Position numbers and translations under genes: made by a program. A model generated the notes under the pieces. It saw only the letters and a program-made list of their open reading frames with translations, searched no databases and was not told the origin of the DNA. Below, one piece after another: positions 1-7,481 of a stretch of DNA of 31,474 nucleotides (position 1 is its first letter; every line of letters starts with the position of its first letter). The stretch lies in NCBI GenBank assembly GCA_007119795.1, contig SKOZ01000076.1:1-31474 (forward strand). Reading direction: 5' to 3'. The DNA is from Planctomycetales bacterium (lineage in GTDB: Bacteria > Planctomycetota > Planctomycetia > Pirellulales > Thermoguttaceae).

Positions 1-173
1 AAGACCCCGGCTGGTGGCCCAACACCCATTCCTTCCGCAGCCGCCACGGCGGCGGCCTCAATTTCGCCTTCGGCGACGGCGCCGTCCGCTTCCTCTCCGA
101 CACGATCGACCTCGAACTCTACCGCGCCCTGGCCACCCGCAACGGCGAGGAACCCATCGAGCTGACGTACTGA
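1..173 (+). CDS. DUF1559 pseudopilin-like protein, C-terminal part only
   Basis: The frame is open from the window edge (first full codon at base 3) to a TGA at 171-173, leaving about 56 residues. The sequence contains a histidine, nine residues and then DG (RHGGGLNFAFGDG). This is the H-X9-DG signature at the C-terminal end of planctomycete DUF1559 proteins, which carry a type IV pilin-like N-terminal methylation signal and occur in many copies per genome. The N-terminal signal lies outside the window, so export cannot be checked. The family's function is unknown; pseudopilin-like surface or secretion roles are usually inferred. No terminator-like hairpin is obvious just after the stop. Confidence 0.85.
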   Translation, partial: DPGWWPNTHSFRSRHGGGLNFAFGDGAVRFLSDTIDLELYRALATRNGEEPIELTY

Positions 174-332
174 CCACCCTCGCCCGGCATCGCCTTCCTC
201 CGGTGGGTCCGCGGCCGCGGGGCGCGTCCCTCGCGCGGCGCGGAGCGTCGCCATAAGGGCGCGGCGGTGCTCGGATCGGTGATCGGTGGAGAGAACGAGG
301 AACGGCAGGAGGAGAACGATCGCCGGCACGCA

Positions 333-384
333 GCGAAGCAGAGTTTCGCGGAGGTGCATTCCCAAACGGAAGCTTGGGAACGAG
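333..384. repeat. Two-hairpin intergenic repeat of the interspersed REP-like kind
   Basis: Two stem-loops lie side by side. The first pairs GCGAA (333-337) with TTCGC (345-349). The second pairs TTCCCAA (359-365) with TTGGGAA (374-380) around an 8-base loop. Read leftward, the second hairpin follows the DUF6398 stop by 10 bases, so it may also end that transcript, although there is no T run. From memory, sequences that translate as VPKL-x-FGN or SQ-x-EAWERG are common interspersed repeats in several bacterial groups, and both read-throughs occur here. Only one copy is visible in this window, so calling it a dispersed repeat is recognition, not proof. Confidence 0.55.
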
Positions 385-389
385 GGGAA

Positions 390-914
390 TCACTCCTCCG
401 GTCGTCCCTCTCGGTCGGCGGGGACGTAGGGAATCAGGCCCTCCTCGAAGGCCTTCACTTGCCATTGGCGGGGTGCGTGGCGCAGGTCGACTTGCATGCC
501 GTTGATCTCCACGATCCAGATCAGCGGGTTGTTTTCGGCGAGGCGGGGAAGCGAGTATTCGGGATGGAAAGGGACCAGCCCCAGCGACTCGCGGATCACC
601 TTCGACTTCGCCTGCATGGTCGCCATGGAGACGCCGAACCCCTGGGCAATCTCCTCCGATCGCAGGTGCGGCTCGCGGGAGGGGTCGCTCAGAAAGTTCA
701 CCCAGCCCGCCGAATAGACGATGCCGCTCGCCCAGCTCGCCGGCTTGCCGCCCGCCACGGAGGCCTCCGTCCGGCAGAGCATCACCGCCATCTTGCGGCA
801 GATCTCCTTGTACTCGTCGTCGAGGCGCTGGTCGCAGAAGGCGTCGGTCAGGTCGACGATTTCGAGGAGCCGTTCCTGCAGCCGCGGCGGCACTTCGCTC
901 CACCGGTCATCCAT
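390..914 (-). CDS. DUF6398 domain protein
   Basis: This encodes 174 residues. The start ATG at 914 has a GGAGGA Shine-Dalgarno sequence a few bases upstream; the longer open frame to 1334 has no such support and runs antisense-like through the HD gene. The protein matches the DUF6398 pattern along its whole length: an early LTDAFCDQRLDDEY block, a central GKPASWASGIVYSAGWVNFL segment, a helix-turn-helix-like stretch (EIAQGFGVSMATMQAKSKVIRE), and a C-terminal block ending in GLIPYVPA. The family's biochemical role is not established. The central motif resembles a DNA-binding helix pair, so a regulatory or toxin-antitoxin-associated role is possible but is inference. It is the last of three leftward genes, 131 bp after the HD gene. 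Confidence 0.85.
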   Translation of the reverse strand: MDDRWSEVPPRLQERLLEIVDLTDAFCDQRLDDEYKEICRKMAVMLCRTEASVAGGKPASWASGIVYSAGWVNFLSDPSREPHLRSEEIAQGFGVSMATMQAKSKVIRESLGLVPFHPEYSLPRLAENNPLIWIVEINGMQVDLRHAPRQWQVKAFEEGLIPYVPADREGRPEE

Positions 915-1045
915 TGGTCCTCCTCCGCTGCGTGGTTCGTCCGAGGGCAATTCGATCCGCGCGGAACATGGCTGATAGAACGGACTCCGACCGTCACTAT
1001 CCAGCCTATCGCCCCGTCTTCCTGCCGGCAATGTCCGCCGGAGCC

Positions 1046-1609
1046 TCACTTCCGGCCGGCGATGCCGAGCTCGTCGGCATGGGGCTTGAGGGCCTCGATG
1101 ACGAAGCGGATGTGGTCGTCGAGGGGCGCCTCGAGCAATTCCACGCTGCTGATGATGATCTGCCGATCGACTTTGGCGGCGAAGGCCTTGTCCTTGAGTT
1201 TCTTCCTGACGCTCTTCGGCTCCAGCGAGGCGATGCCGTCCGGCCGGACCAGGCAGCAGGCGACCACGAATCCGGCGAGCTCGTCGCAGGCCAACAGGGC
1301 ACGGTCCATGGCCGACTTGGGCGGCAGGCCCCACGCCGTCTGGTGGCAGGCCACGGCATAGGCGAGTTCGTCTTCGCCTTTTTCACGGAGCCAGTCGACC
1401 GTCCGTCGGGGATGCTCGTCGGGCCACTGCTCGTAGTCGGCGTCGTGGATCAGGCCTGCCAGTGCCCAGCGATCGGGATCGGCGCTCTCCCCGTACTCTT
1501 GGGCCGCCGCGCGCATCACGATTTCGACGGCGCGGGCATGGGCCAGCAAGGAAGGGTTCGTCGTCCAGGCCTGGAGCTGGAGCAGTGCCTGGTCGCGGGT
1601 GAGGGGCAT
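1046..1609 (-). CDS. HD-domain protein (predicted metal-dependent phosphohydrolase)
   Basis: This 187-residue protein has a compact HD domain: His24, the His55-Asp56 pair in GLIHDADYEQW, His89 and Asp109 are spaced as expected for the metal ligands of HD phosphohydrolases. It resembles the short stand-alone HD proteins found in many bacteria, whose substrates (nucleotides or other phosphate esters) are mostly unknown. The start ATG at 1609 was chosen because an AGGA lies about 9 bases upstream and because it begins 13 bp after the stop of the lipoprotein gene, suggesting translational coupling in one leftward operon. Nothing shows a functional link to the lipoprotein beyond this arrangement. 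Confidence 0.85.
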   Translation of the reverse strand: MPLTRDQALLQLQAWTTNPSLLAHARAVEIVMRAAAQEYGESADPDRWALAGLIHDADYEQWPDEHPRRTVDWLREKGEDELAYAVACHQTAWGLPPKSAMDRALLACDELAGFVVACCLVRPDGIASLEPKSVRKKLKDKAFAAKVDRQIIISSVELLEAPLDDHIRFVIEALKPHADELGIAGRK

Positions 1610-1622
1610 GACGGCGTTCCTG

Positions 1623-4157
1623 CTACTGGGCTGCGATGGTCGTCGTGGTCTCCGCTTCGACGGGCTGCTGGAGATCGGCGGTGAGCAGCCGGGCGACGGC
1701 GCGGCCTTGGCCGGGGCGGCGGGCGACGGCACGAACACGATATGTGGTGCGGCCGCCGGAGGGAAGCTGGTCCAGTGGATCGAACTGCACCACGTTCCCC
1801 TCGACCTGGTAACCGCTCGGGCCGCTGGTGCCCAACCGGACGGGCGTCGCTTGGGGCGGCAGGGCCAGGGCGACGACGACGCCGCGCTGGGCGCCGCGGC
1901 CCTCGTTGCCGACCTCGACGACGTAGGCGTACTCGCGTCCTACGGCCACGGGATCGCGGGTGGCGGTGAGGGTCAAGGTGAGGTCCGGCGAAGGCTGCTC
2001 GGCAGAGGAGCTGTTCGGTGGGTCCGCAGGGGCGGCCGCGCCGCCGCCGCGGATGTCGAGGCGGGCCTCGGCCGTCCCCCGCACACCCTCCTCGGAGGTT
2101 ACGGCCACGCTAGTGCGGACGCCCGCGGCTGCCTGGAGACATTCGTAGCGGATCACCATCGAGATCGACTCTCCCGGGGCGAGGCGGTCCACCGTCCAGG
2201 CCAGGTCGTCGCCGATACGGTAGGCCCCTTCGGTGGCCTGGCGGGCCTCGAGCTGCGGGTCGGCGCGGTCGATGATCGTCACCTGCGAGAGGGACGACCG
2301 GCCCGTGTTCGAGACGACGATGGTGAAGTCGACCGTCTCGCTCACGGCGGCGACACCGGGCCCGGTCTTGCGGACCGAGAGGTTCCCGGGCGCCGCCGGT
2401 GGTCGGTCGGGGTCGGGTTCCTCGGCCGGAGCGGTCGGGTCGGTCGCCGAAAGGGCATGTTCCGCCGCGGCCACGGCGCGGTCGTCGCGGCGGACCTCGA
2501 CTCGCTGCCGCCATCGCCCCGGCCGCACCACCTGCAGCCTCAGCCCCACGCGGATCGACTGGCCCGGATCGATGTCGCCGAGGTCGCGGGTGATGGGACT
2601 CTCGGCGGCCTCGTGCTCGAATCCCTCGCCGAATTCGCTCCAGAGGGAAAGGTCCTCGGCTGCTGCCTGCCCGCGGTTGGTGACCCGCAGCTCGAAGTCG
2701 ACCGTCTCGCCGACCTCCGCCTGGGAGGGCCCCAGGATGGCGACTTCCAGCGCAGCGTCGGCCGCCCTGACGGTTGTGGTTGCGCAGTCGCGGGCCGTGA
2801 GCTGACCGGCCGTGACCGAGGCGCAGCTCTCAAATTGCCCCTGGCGCGTGGCGCGGAGGTTGACCTCGAGCAAGCGGGTGGCCCCGGGCGGCAGGGCGTC
2901 GAGGCGCCAGCGGGGCGCTCCCGCGGCGAGCTCTGCCGGGGGGGTGCTGCTGACGTACTCCATGCCCTCGGGGATCTCGTGCACCACGAGGGCCTCTTCC
3001 GTGGGCAGATCGCCGGTATTGGCCACTTCAATGCGGTAGGTGACAGTGGAACCGACGACGGCCGAGGCGGGACCGGTCTTGTGGAGCGCGATTCCTGGAG
3101 CACTCCAGGTAACCATGGTCACCCCCTGGCCCATCGCGAGCTGTGTGCCGTGGGGGCCGCCGACCTCGGCCGGGCGGATCACCTCGATGCCCACCCGGTT
3201 CGTGCCCGCATGGGCACCCTCGGGAACGATCTCGACGGTGGCCTGGCCGGAGGGGTCGGTGGTTGTCTCCAAGACGGGCGATCCGTCGGGACGGAATCCG
3301 GCCGGCGGTCCGTCGAGGATTTCGTAGCGGACGATCCAGCCCGCCGCCGGCGCGCCGTCGCTCTGGCGAGTGACCGTGGTGGTAAGCGGTTGCGGAGTGC
3401 CGGTGCGGCCGATCACGGGTGCGGGGAAGCTCCACTGGGCGTCGATCCAGTGGATCCGCGCCTGATCGAGCCGCCGTTCCCAGACCCGGACGGCGCGGCA
3501 GAGGGCCGTTACGTGCGTCGTCCCCTCCATGGCCGAGGTCACGGAGACCCAGGTCTGGCCCCGCCGCACGAGGACGTCGTCGCTCGGATCGGGGGTGCCG
3601 CGGGTCAGCCGCATGTCGTGCCGGGAGGTGCTGCCGATGGCCCGCGTGCTGCTGACCAGGTGCGGCCGGGGGAGGTCGAGGATGAGGACGTTAGCGAAGG
3701 TGCCGCGGTCGATGTCGACGAACTCGCCCACTCCGCCCGGCGAGATGGTCCACTCGAGCCGCTCGTTGGTGCGGAGGTAGCCCTCGCCGTCGCGGACGCT
3801 GGCTACCAGCACCACTTCGCTGCCAATGGGGGCAGCAATGGCCTGAGGCGTGACCGTGATGGACTCGATTTCCCAGGGGAGGATGTCACCAGTTCCCGCG
3901 GACGGAGGGACTGGAGCCCCCGGCGGAACCGGGGTATGGGTGCCGGGGGGCGGCGCGAAGAGATGTTCGCCGGTCGGGTCGATCGGCGAAGGCGGGAGGT
4001 TGGCGCAGCCCGAAAAAAGCACCGCGCCGATAAGCAGCGCAGGCCAAAGCGATCGGCCTCCTCGCCTTGATGGATCCGGCTGGGCGTTCGCTGCGGGCCG
4101 GAACGCCGAGATCCGGGAACAGGGGAGGCCTCCCGAGAGTCGATCGACACGCCTCAT
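1623..4157 (-). CDS. Large lipoprotein with four DUF11-type repeats
   Basis: The protein has 844 residues. A hydrophobic segment (about residues 37-50) ends in a lipobox, LFSGC, with Cys51 as the predicted lipidation site, so it should be exported and membrane-anchored. After a proline-rich linker and a 250-residue region with Ig-like blocks, four DUF11-type beta-sandwich domains begin near residues 354, 467, 590 and 724; the first and third start with the typical KTGP-x-x-A-V pattern. Such repeats are common in large planctomycete surface proteins and probably act as spacers or adhesion modules. The start is uncertain: 50 residues before the lipobox Cys is long, the ATG at 4157 has a poor ribosome site, and no other start codon lies between it and the signal segment. 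First gene of a leftward group with the HD gene. Confidence 0.85.
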   Translation of the reverse strand: MRRVDRLSGGLPCSRISAFRPAANAQPDPSRRGGRSLWPALLIGAVLFSGCANLPPSPIDPTGEHLFAPPPGTHTPVPPGAPVPPSAGTGDILPWEIESITVTPQAIAAPIGSEVVLVASVRDGEGYLRTNERLEWTISPGGVGEFVDIDRGTFANVLILDLPRPHLVSSTRAIGSTSRHDMRLTRGTPDPSDDVLVRRGQTWVSVTSAMEGTTHVTALCRAVRVWERRLDQARIHWIDAQWSFPAPVIGRTGTPQPLTTTVTRQSDGAPAAGWIVRYEILDGPPAGFRPDGSPVLETTTDPSGQATVEIVPEGAHAGTNRVGIEVIRPAEVGGPHGTQLAMGQGVTMVTWSAPGIALHKTGPASAVVGSTVTYRIEVANTGDLPTEEALVVHEIPEGMEYVSSTPPAELAAGAPRWRLDALPPGATRLLEVNLRATRQGQFESCASVTAGQLTARDCATTTVRAADAALEVAILGPSQAEVGETVDFELRVTNRGQAAAEDLSLWSEFGEGFEHEAAESPITRDLGDIDPGQSIRVGLRLQVVRPGRWRQRVEVRRDDRAVAAAEHALSATDPTAPAEEPDPDRPPAAPGNLSVRKTGPGVAAVSETVDFTIVVSNTGRSSLSQVTIIDRADPQLEARQATEGAYRIGDDLAWTVDRLAPGESISMVIRYECLQAAAGVRTSVAVTSEEGVRGTAEARLDIRGGGAAAPADPPNSSSAEQPSPDLTLTLTATRDPVAVGREYAYVVEVGNEGRGAQRGVVVALALPPQATPVRLGTSGPSGYQVEGNVVQFDPLDQLPSGGRTTYRVRAVARRPGQGRAVARLLTADLQQPVEAETTTTIAAQ

Positions 4158-4411
4158 GACCCGGGACCTGGCCGAGACCCCGCCTCCTTGCACATCAAAA
4201 GTGTCTTTCCCCCTCACTGAGAACGGCGCGACTGGCCATCGGAGTTGGGTCGATCCCCTAGGACCCGCCGCGGCGAGCCGAGATTGGGCACGAATCCCAG
4301 GTTCGGCACGGCCGCATGATGGCTCAAATGGGCGAGAATGGCAATAGAGATTCGACACCACCTTGGCTATCCGCTCCAGGCTGGGTCCTCCCTCAAACGG
4401 CGGCCGGCGAA

Positions 4412-4417
4412 TAAGAT
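4412..4417 (+). promoter_or_regulatory. Possible -10 element before mqnA
   Basis: TAAGAT lies 60 bases before the preferred mqnA start, in the 300-bp gap between the divergent lipoprotein gene and mqnA. The same eight bases, ATAAGATG, occur just before the 982-residue protein gene. No good -35 box stands 16-18 bp upstream, so this is a weak call. I see nothing else firm in the gap. Confidence 0.3.
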
Positions 4418-4476
4418 GAGGTGCTCGGCCGTGGGTGGCCGAGGTGGGGGGCTCCACTTGGCGGAGAACACGACCC

Positions 4477-5319
4477 GTGGCGGACCTGCGGCATGACGAA
4501 CGGCGCCCCCTGCGAATTGGGGCAGTGCAGTACCTCAACGCCAGGCCCCTCGTTTGGGGGTTGGCCGAGCGAGCGGGGGCGGAGTTCATTGTCGATCTGC
4601 CGAGCCGCTTGGCCGACCGGCTGGCCGGCGGCGATTTGGACGTAGCCCTAATCCCCTCGATCGAGTACCTTCTTGGCGAGAACTACTGCGCGCTCTCCAA
4701 CGGCTGTGTGGCCTGCTGCGGGCCCGTCCGGAGCGTCCGGCTCTACGGGCGTGTCCCCGTTGAGAGGGTGGCGACGCTCGCCCTCGACGAGGGCTCTCGT
4801 ACCAGTGCCGCCCTGGCTCGCATCCTCCTCGCCACGCGGCATGGGGTCCGGCCACAGGTCATGCCCTTGCCCATCGGCGCCGCGCCGGAGGATTGCGAGG
4901 CCGATGCGGTCCTTGTGATTGGTGACCGTGGTTTCCATGCGCCACCGGGCCCGTTCGCTTTCTCCTGGGACCTGGGAGAAGAGTGGTTTCGGTGGACGGG
5001 CCTCCCCTTCGTGTTCGCCCTGTGGGTGGCGCAGGCGAAGGGTGCAAAGGCCCTTGGCGGGCCGCGCTTGGCCTGGCTGGCGGGCGTGCTGGAGTCGGCA
5101 CGCGACGAAGGGCTCGGCCGCCTCGAGGAGATTGCTCACCGCGAGGCGCCGCGGCTGGGACTCTCCGTGGCCGAGTGCCGGGCTTACCTCGAAAGTCACC
5201 TTCGTTTCCGACTCGGACAGGCGGAGGAGCAGGGCCTGATGCACTTCCACAAACTGGCCCGCGCCGAGGGTCTGGCCCCCGAAGGAGTTGCCCTTGTCTT
5301 CCATCGTACCGTTGCTTGA
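4477..5319 (+). CDS. mqnA: Chorismate dehydratase MqnA
   Basis: The product (280 residues from this start) matches MqnA, which removes water from chorismate to give 3-enolpyruvylbenzoate, the first step of the futalosine pathway to menaquinone. The N-terminal RIGAVQYLNARPL block is the family hallmark, followed by LPSRLADRLAGGDLDVALIPSIEYL and the periplasmic-binding-protein-like fold with the DLGEEWFRWTGLPFVFALW segment; length agrees with the family. I chose the GTG at 4477 because GGAGA ends 9 bases before it; another in-frame GTG at 4435 would add 14 residues. The gene overlaps mqnC by about 26 bp, so the two are translated together. A -10-like hexamer lies upstream at 4412-4417. Confidence 0.93.
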   Translation: MADLRHDERRPLRIGAVQYLNARPLVWGLAERAGAEFIVDLPSRLADRLAGGDLDVALIPSIEYLLGENYCALSNGCVACCGPVRSVRLYGRVPVERVATLALDEGSRTSAALARILLATRHGVRPQVMPLPIGAAPEDCEADAVLVIGDRGFHAPPGPFAFSWDLGEEWFRWTGLPFVFALWVAQAKGAKALGGPRLAWLAGVLESARDEGLGRLEEIAHREAPRLGLSVAECRAYLESHLRFRLGQAEEQGLMHFHKLARAEGLAPEGVALVFHRTVA

Positions 5320-6397
5320 AAGAGCCATCAGCGGGCGGCGGCTCTCGGCCGAAGATGGGCACCGGCTGATCTCCTCGAACGAGCTTGCGGCTCTGGCCGC
5401 AGCGGCCGATGCGGTTACGAGCATTAAGCTCGGCGACCCCTTCCGCACCTACCACGTCGACCGCAACATCAATTACACCAACATCTGTTCCAGCGGGTGC
5501 CGCTTCTGCGCCTTCTCCCGGCCCAAGGGCCACGCCGAGGGCTTCGTGATCACCCGGGAGGAACTATTCGCCAAGATCGAGGAGACGATCGCCCTGGGCG
5601 GCGACCAGATTCTCCTCCAGGGCGGCATGCATCCCGACCTGCCGCTCCGCTGGTACGAGGATCTCCTCGCCGACATCCGCAAGCACTACCCCTCGATCAA
5701 CATCCACGGCTTCAGCCCTCCGGAGATCCACCACATCAGCCGCCTTGCGGGGCTTCCCGAGGAAGATGTCCTCGCGCGGCTGAAGGAGGCGGGCCTGGGG
5801 AGCCTGCCCGGCGGGGGAGCGGAGATCCTCGTCGATCGGGTGCGAGAGCGGATCAGCCCCTGCAAGGTTTCGGCCGAGGGCTGGCTGGCGATTTGCCGTG
5901 CGTGGCACCGTTTGGGGGGGCGCGGTTCGGCGACCATGATGTTCGGCCATGTAGAGACCCCCGAAGAGCGCATCGAGCACCTCGTCCGCCTCCGGGCGGT
6001 GCAGGACGAAACCGGGGGCTTCACGGCCTTCATCCCCTGGACCTTTCAGCCGCCGAATACGGTCCTGGCCGACCGGGAGCCGCTGGGCGCCTGGGAGTAC
6101 CTGAAGACACTCGCCGTCAGCCGGCTCATGCTCGACAACTTCGACAACCTTCAGGCGAGCTGGGTCACGCAGGGTCTCGCCGTAGCCCAGCTGGCACTCC
6201 GTTTCGGGGCCAACGACCTGGGGAGCGTGATGATCGAAGAGAACGTGGTGGCGGCAACGGGGACGCGGTTTTTCGCGACCGAGGCCCAGTTGCGCGAGAC
6301 CATCCGCCTGGCGGGATTTACCCCCCGCCGCCGGGATGTCTTCTACCGCTTCGTCGACTTCGAGCGCGAACCGCCCGGCTTGGAGGCCATAAGCTAG
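5294..6397 (+). CDS. mqnC: Dehypoxanthine futalosine cyclase MqnC (radical SAM)
   Basis: This is a radical SAM enzyme with the CX3CX2C cluster motif CSSGCRFC near residue 65. It carries the MqnC blocks GGDQILLQGGMHPDL, GLGSLPGGGAEILVDRVRERISP, QDETGGFTAFIPWTFQPPNT and QASWVTQG, which separate it from the related MqnE. MqnC closes the ring of dehypoxanthine futalosine to cyclic dehypoxanthine futalosine. Two TTG codons compete as start: 5288 directly abuts the GAAGGAG ribosome site, whereas 5294 has a 6-base spacer from it and is preferred. The gene starts inside the end of mqnA, a tight operon. mqnB/mqnX, mqnE and mqnD are not adjacent, but a candidate deaminase lies at 10703. Confidence 0.93.
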   Translation: MSSIVPLLERAISGRRLSAEDGHRLISSNELAALAAAADAVTSIKLGDPFRTYHVDRNINYTNICSSGCRFCAFSRPKGHAEGFVITREELFAKIEETIALGGDQILLQGGMHPDLPLRWYEDLLADIRKHYPSINIHGFSPPEIHHISRLAGLPEEDVLARLKEAGLGSLPGGGAEILVDRVRERISPCKVSAEGWLAICRAWHRLGGRGSATMMFGHVETPEERIEHLVRLRAVQDETGGFTAFIPWTFQPPNTVLADREPLGAWEYLKTLAVSRLMLDNFDNLQASWVTQGLAVAQLALRFGANDLGSVMIEENVVAATGTRFFATEAQLRETIRLAGFTPRRRDVFYRFVDFEREPPGLEAIS

Positions 6398-6403
6398 AAT
6401 AGG

Positions 6404-6594
6404 GTTGTCGGTTGTCCGTCGTCCGTTGGACGCGCCCCAGACGAATGGAAAGGAACCGCCCCAAATTCGGTTTATCCGCAGCCGAAAATCGATTGCACGC
6501 GCCCGAGGCGGCCGAAAAGGTGTATCCTTAACGATGGACGATCGGCAACGCGCAACGGTCGGCAACGCGCAACTGACTGTGGACAAACGACAAC
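6404..6594. repeat. Intergenic GTTGTC-type repeat cluster
   Basis: Short related words cluster at both ends of the gap between mqnC and the ABC gene. GTTGTCG (6404-6410) and GTTGTCC (6411-6417) stand in tandem on the left. On the right, CGGCAACGCGCAAC occurs at 6543-6556 and again at 6560-6573 (period 17), and CGACAAC at 6588-6594 is the exact reverse complement of the first left word. The two ends are therefore roughly inverted. I recall similar degenerate GTTGTC arrays between planctomycete genes but cannot test this here. The central 110 bp show nothing recognisable. Confidence 0.5.
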
Positions 6595-6604
6595 TGACCA
6601 CGCC

Positions 6605-7426
6605 ATGATCGAAGTCGAGCAACTCTCGAAACACTATGCCGACCTCCGGCGGGGGCGGCTGGTGGCGCTCGACGCGATCCGCTTCCTCGCCCGGCCGGGA
6701 GAGATTTTCGGGCTCCTGGGGCCCAACGGGGCCGGCAAGACGACGGCCCTGCGGATCCTCAGTACGGTGCTGCGGCCCACCTCCGGGCGGGCCGCGGTAG
6801 CGGGGTTCGACGTTGTCACCCAGTCGTCGCAGGTGCGGCGGCGGATCGGGTTCGTCTCCGCCAACACCGCCGTCTACGACCGCATGACCGCCTGGGAGAT
6901 GGTCGAGTACTTCGGCCGCCTTCACGGCATCGCGCCCCGTCCGCTGGCCGCGCGGATGGAGGAGCTTTTCGCCCGTCTGCAGATGAACGACTTCCGCGAT
7001 CTGCTGGGGGCGAAGATGTCGACGGGCATGAAGCAGAAGGTCTCCGTGGCGCGGGCCATGGTCCACGACCCGCCGGTGCTGATCTTCGACGAGGCGACCA
7101 GCGGGCTGGACGTGCTGGTGGCGCGGGCCCTGCTCCAGACGGTGGCCGAGCTGCGGGAGATGGGCAAGTGCCTCGTCTTCTCGACCCATATCATGCGCGA
7201 GGCGGAGAAGCTCTGCGACCGCCTGGCGATCATCCACCGCGGCCGCATCCTCGCCGAGGGGACGCTCGATCAGCTCCGCAACACCTACGGCGAGCCCGAT
7301 CTCGAGGAGCTTTTCTTCCAGTTGATCCACCATCACGACGCTCAAGAGGCCCTCGATCGGCCGGCGCCGACCGGCCGCGGCCTGCGGCCGACCACCGCGG
7401 CCGGCGCTACGGCGCCGGGCCGGTAA
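6605..7426 (+). CDS. ABC transporter ATP-binding protein, NatA-like
   Basis: The 273-residue ATPase has Walker [10 protein letters not shown] (near residue 39), a Q-loop region, Walker B VLIFDEA, and the H-loop STH. The signature is STGMKQK instead of LSGGQ, as in NatA/CcmA-type export ATPases. With the following permease gene, 55 bp away, it should form an exporter; in Bacillus NatAB moves sodium, but the substrate here is unknown. The C-terminal 25 residues after HHHDAQEAL are a low-complexity Arg/Pro/Thr/Ala tail made from a very GC-rich, partly self-complementary stretch at 7355-7425, possibly a repeat that has extended the reading frame. No clear Shine-Dalgarno sequence precedes the ATG. 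Confidence 0.9.
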   Translation: MIEVEQLSKHYADLRRGRLVALDAIRFLARPGEIFGLLGPNGAGKTTALRILSTVLRPTSGRAAVAGFDVVTQSSQVRRRIGFVSANTAVYDRMTAWEMVEYFGRLHGIAPRPLAARMEELFARLQMNDFRDLLGAKMSTGMKQKVSVARAMVHDPPVLIFDEATSGLDVLVARALLQTVAELREMGKCLVFSTHIMREAEKLCDRLAIIHRGRILAEGTLDQLRNTYGEPDLEELFFQLIHHHDAQEALDRPAPTGRGLRPTTAAGATAPGR

Positions 7427-7481
7427 CCCTCCACTTGTTCGCGGAACCGCCGCACCCACCTGGCAAGGAACCCTGCAAGGG

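Noticed and set aside
1599..4070. Long plus-strand open frame opposite the DUF11 lipoprotein
   Set aside because: The minus-strand protein has clear DUF11 domains and a lipobox; the plus-strand frame gives Gly/Arg/Asp-rich text without motifs.
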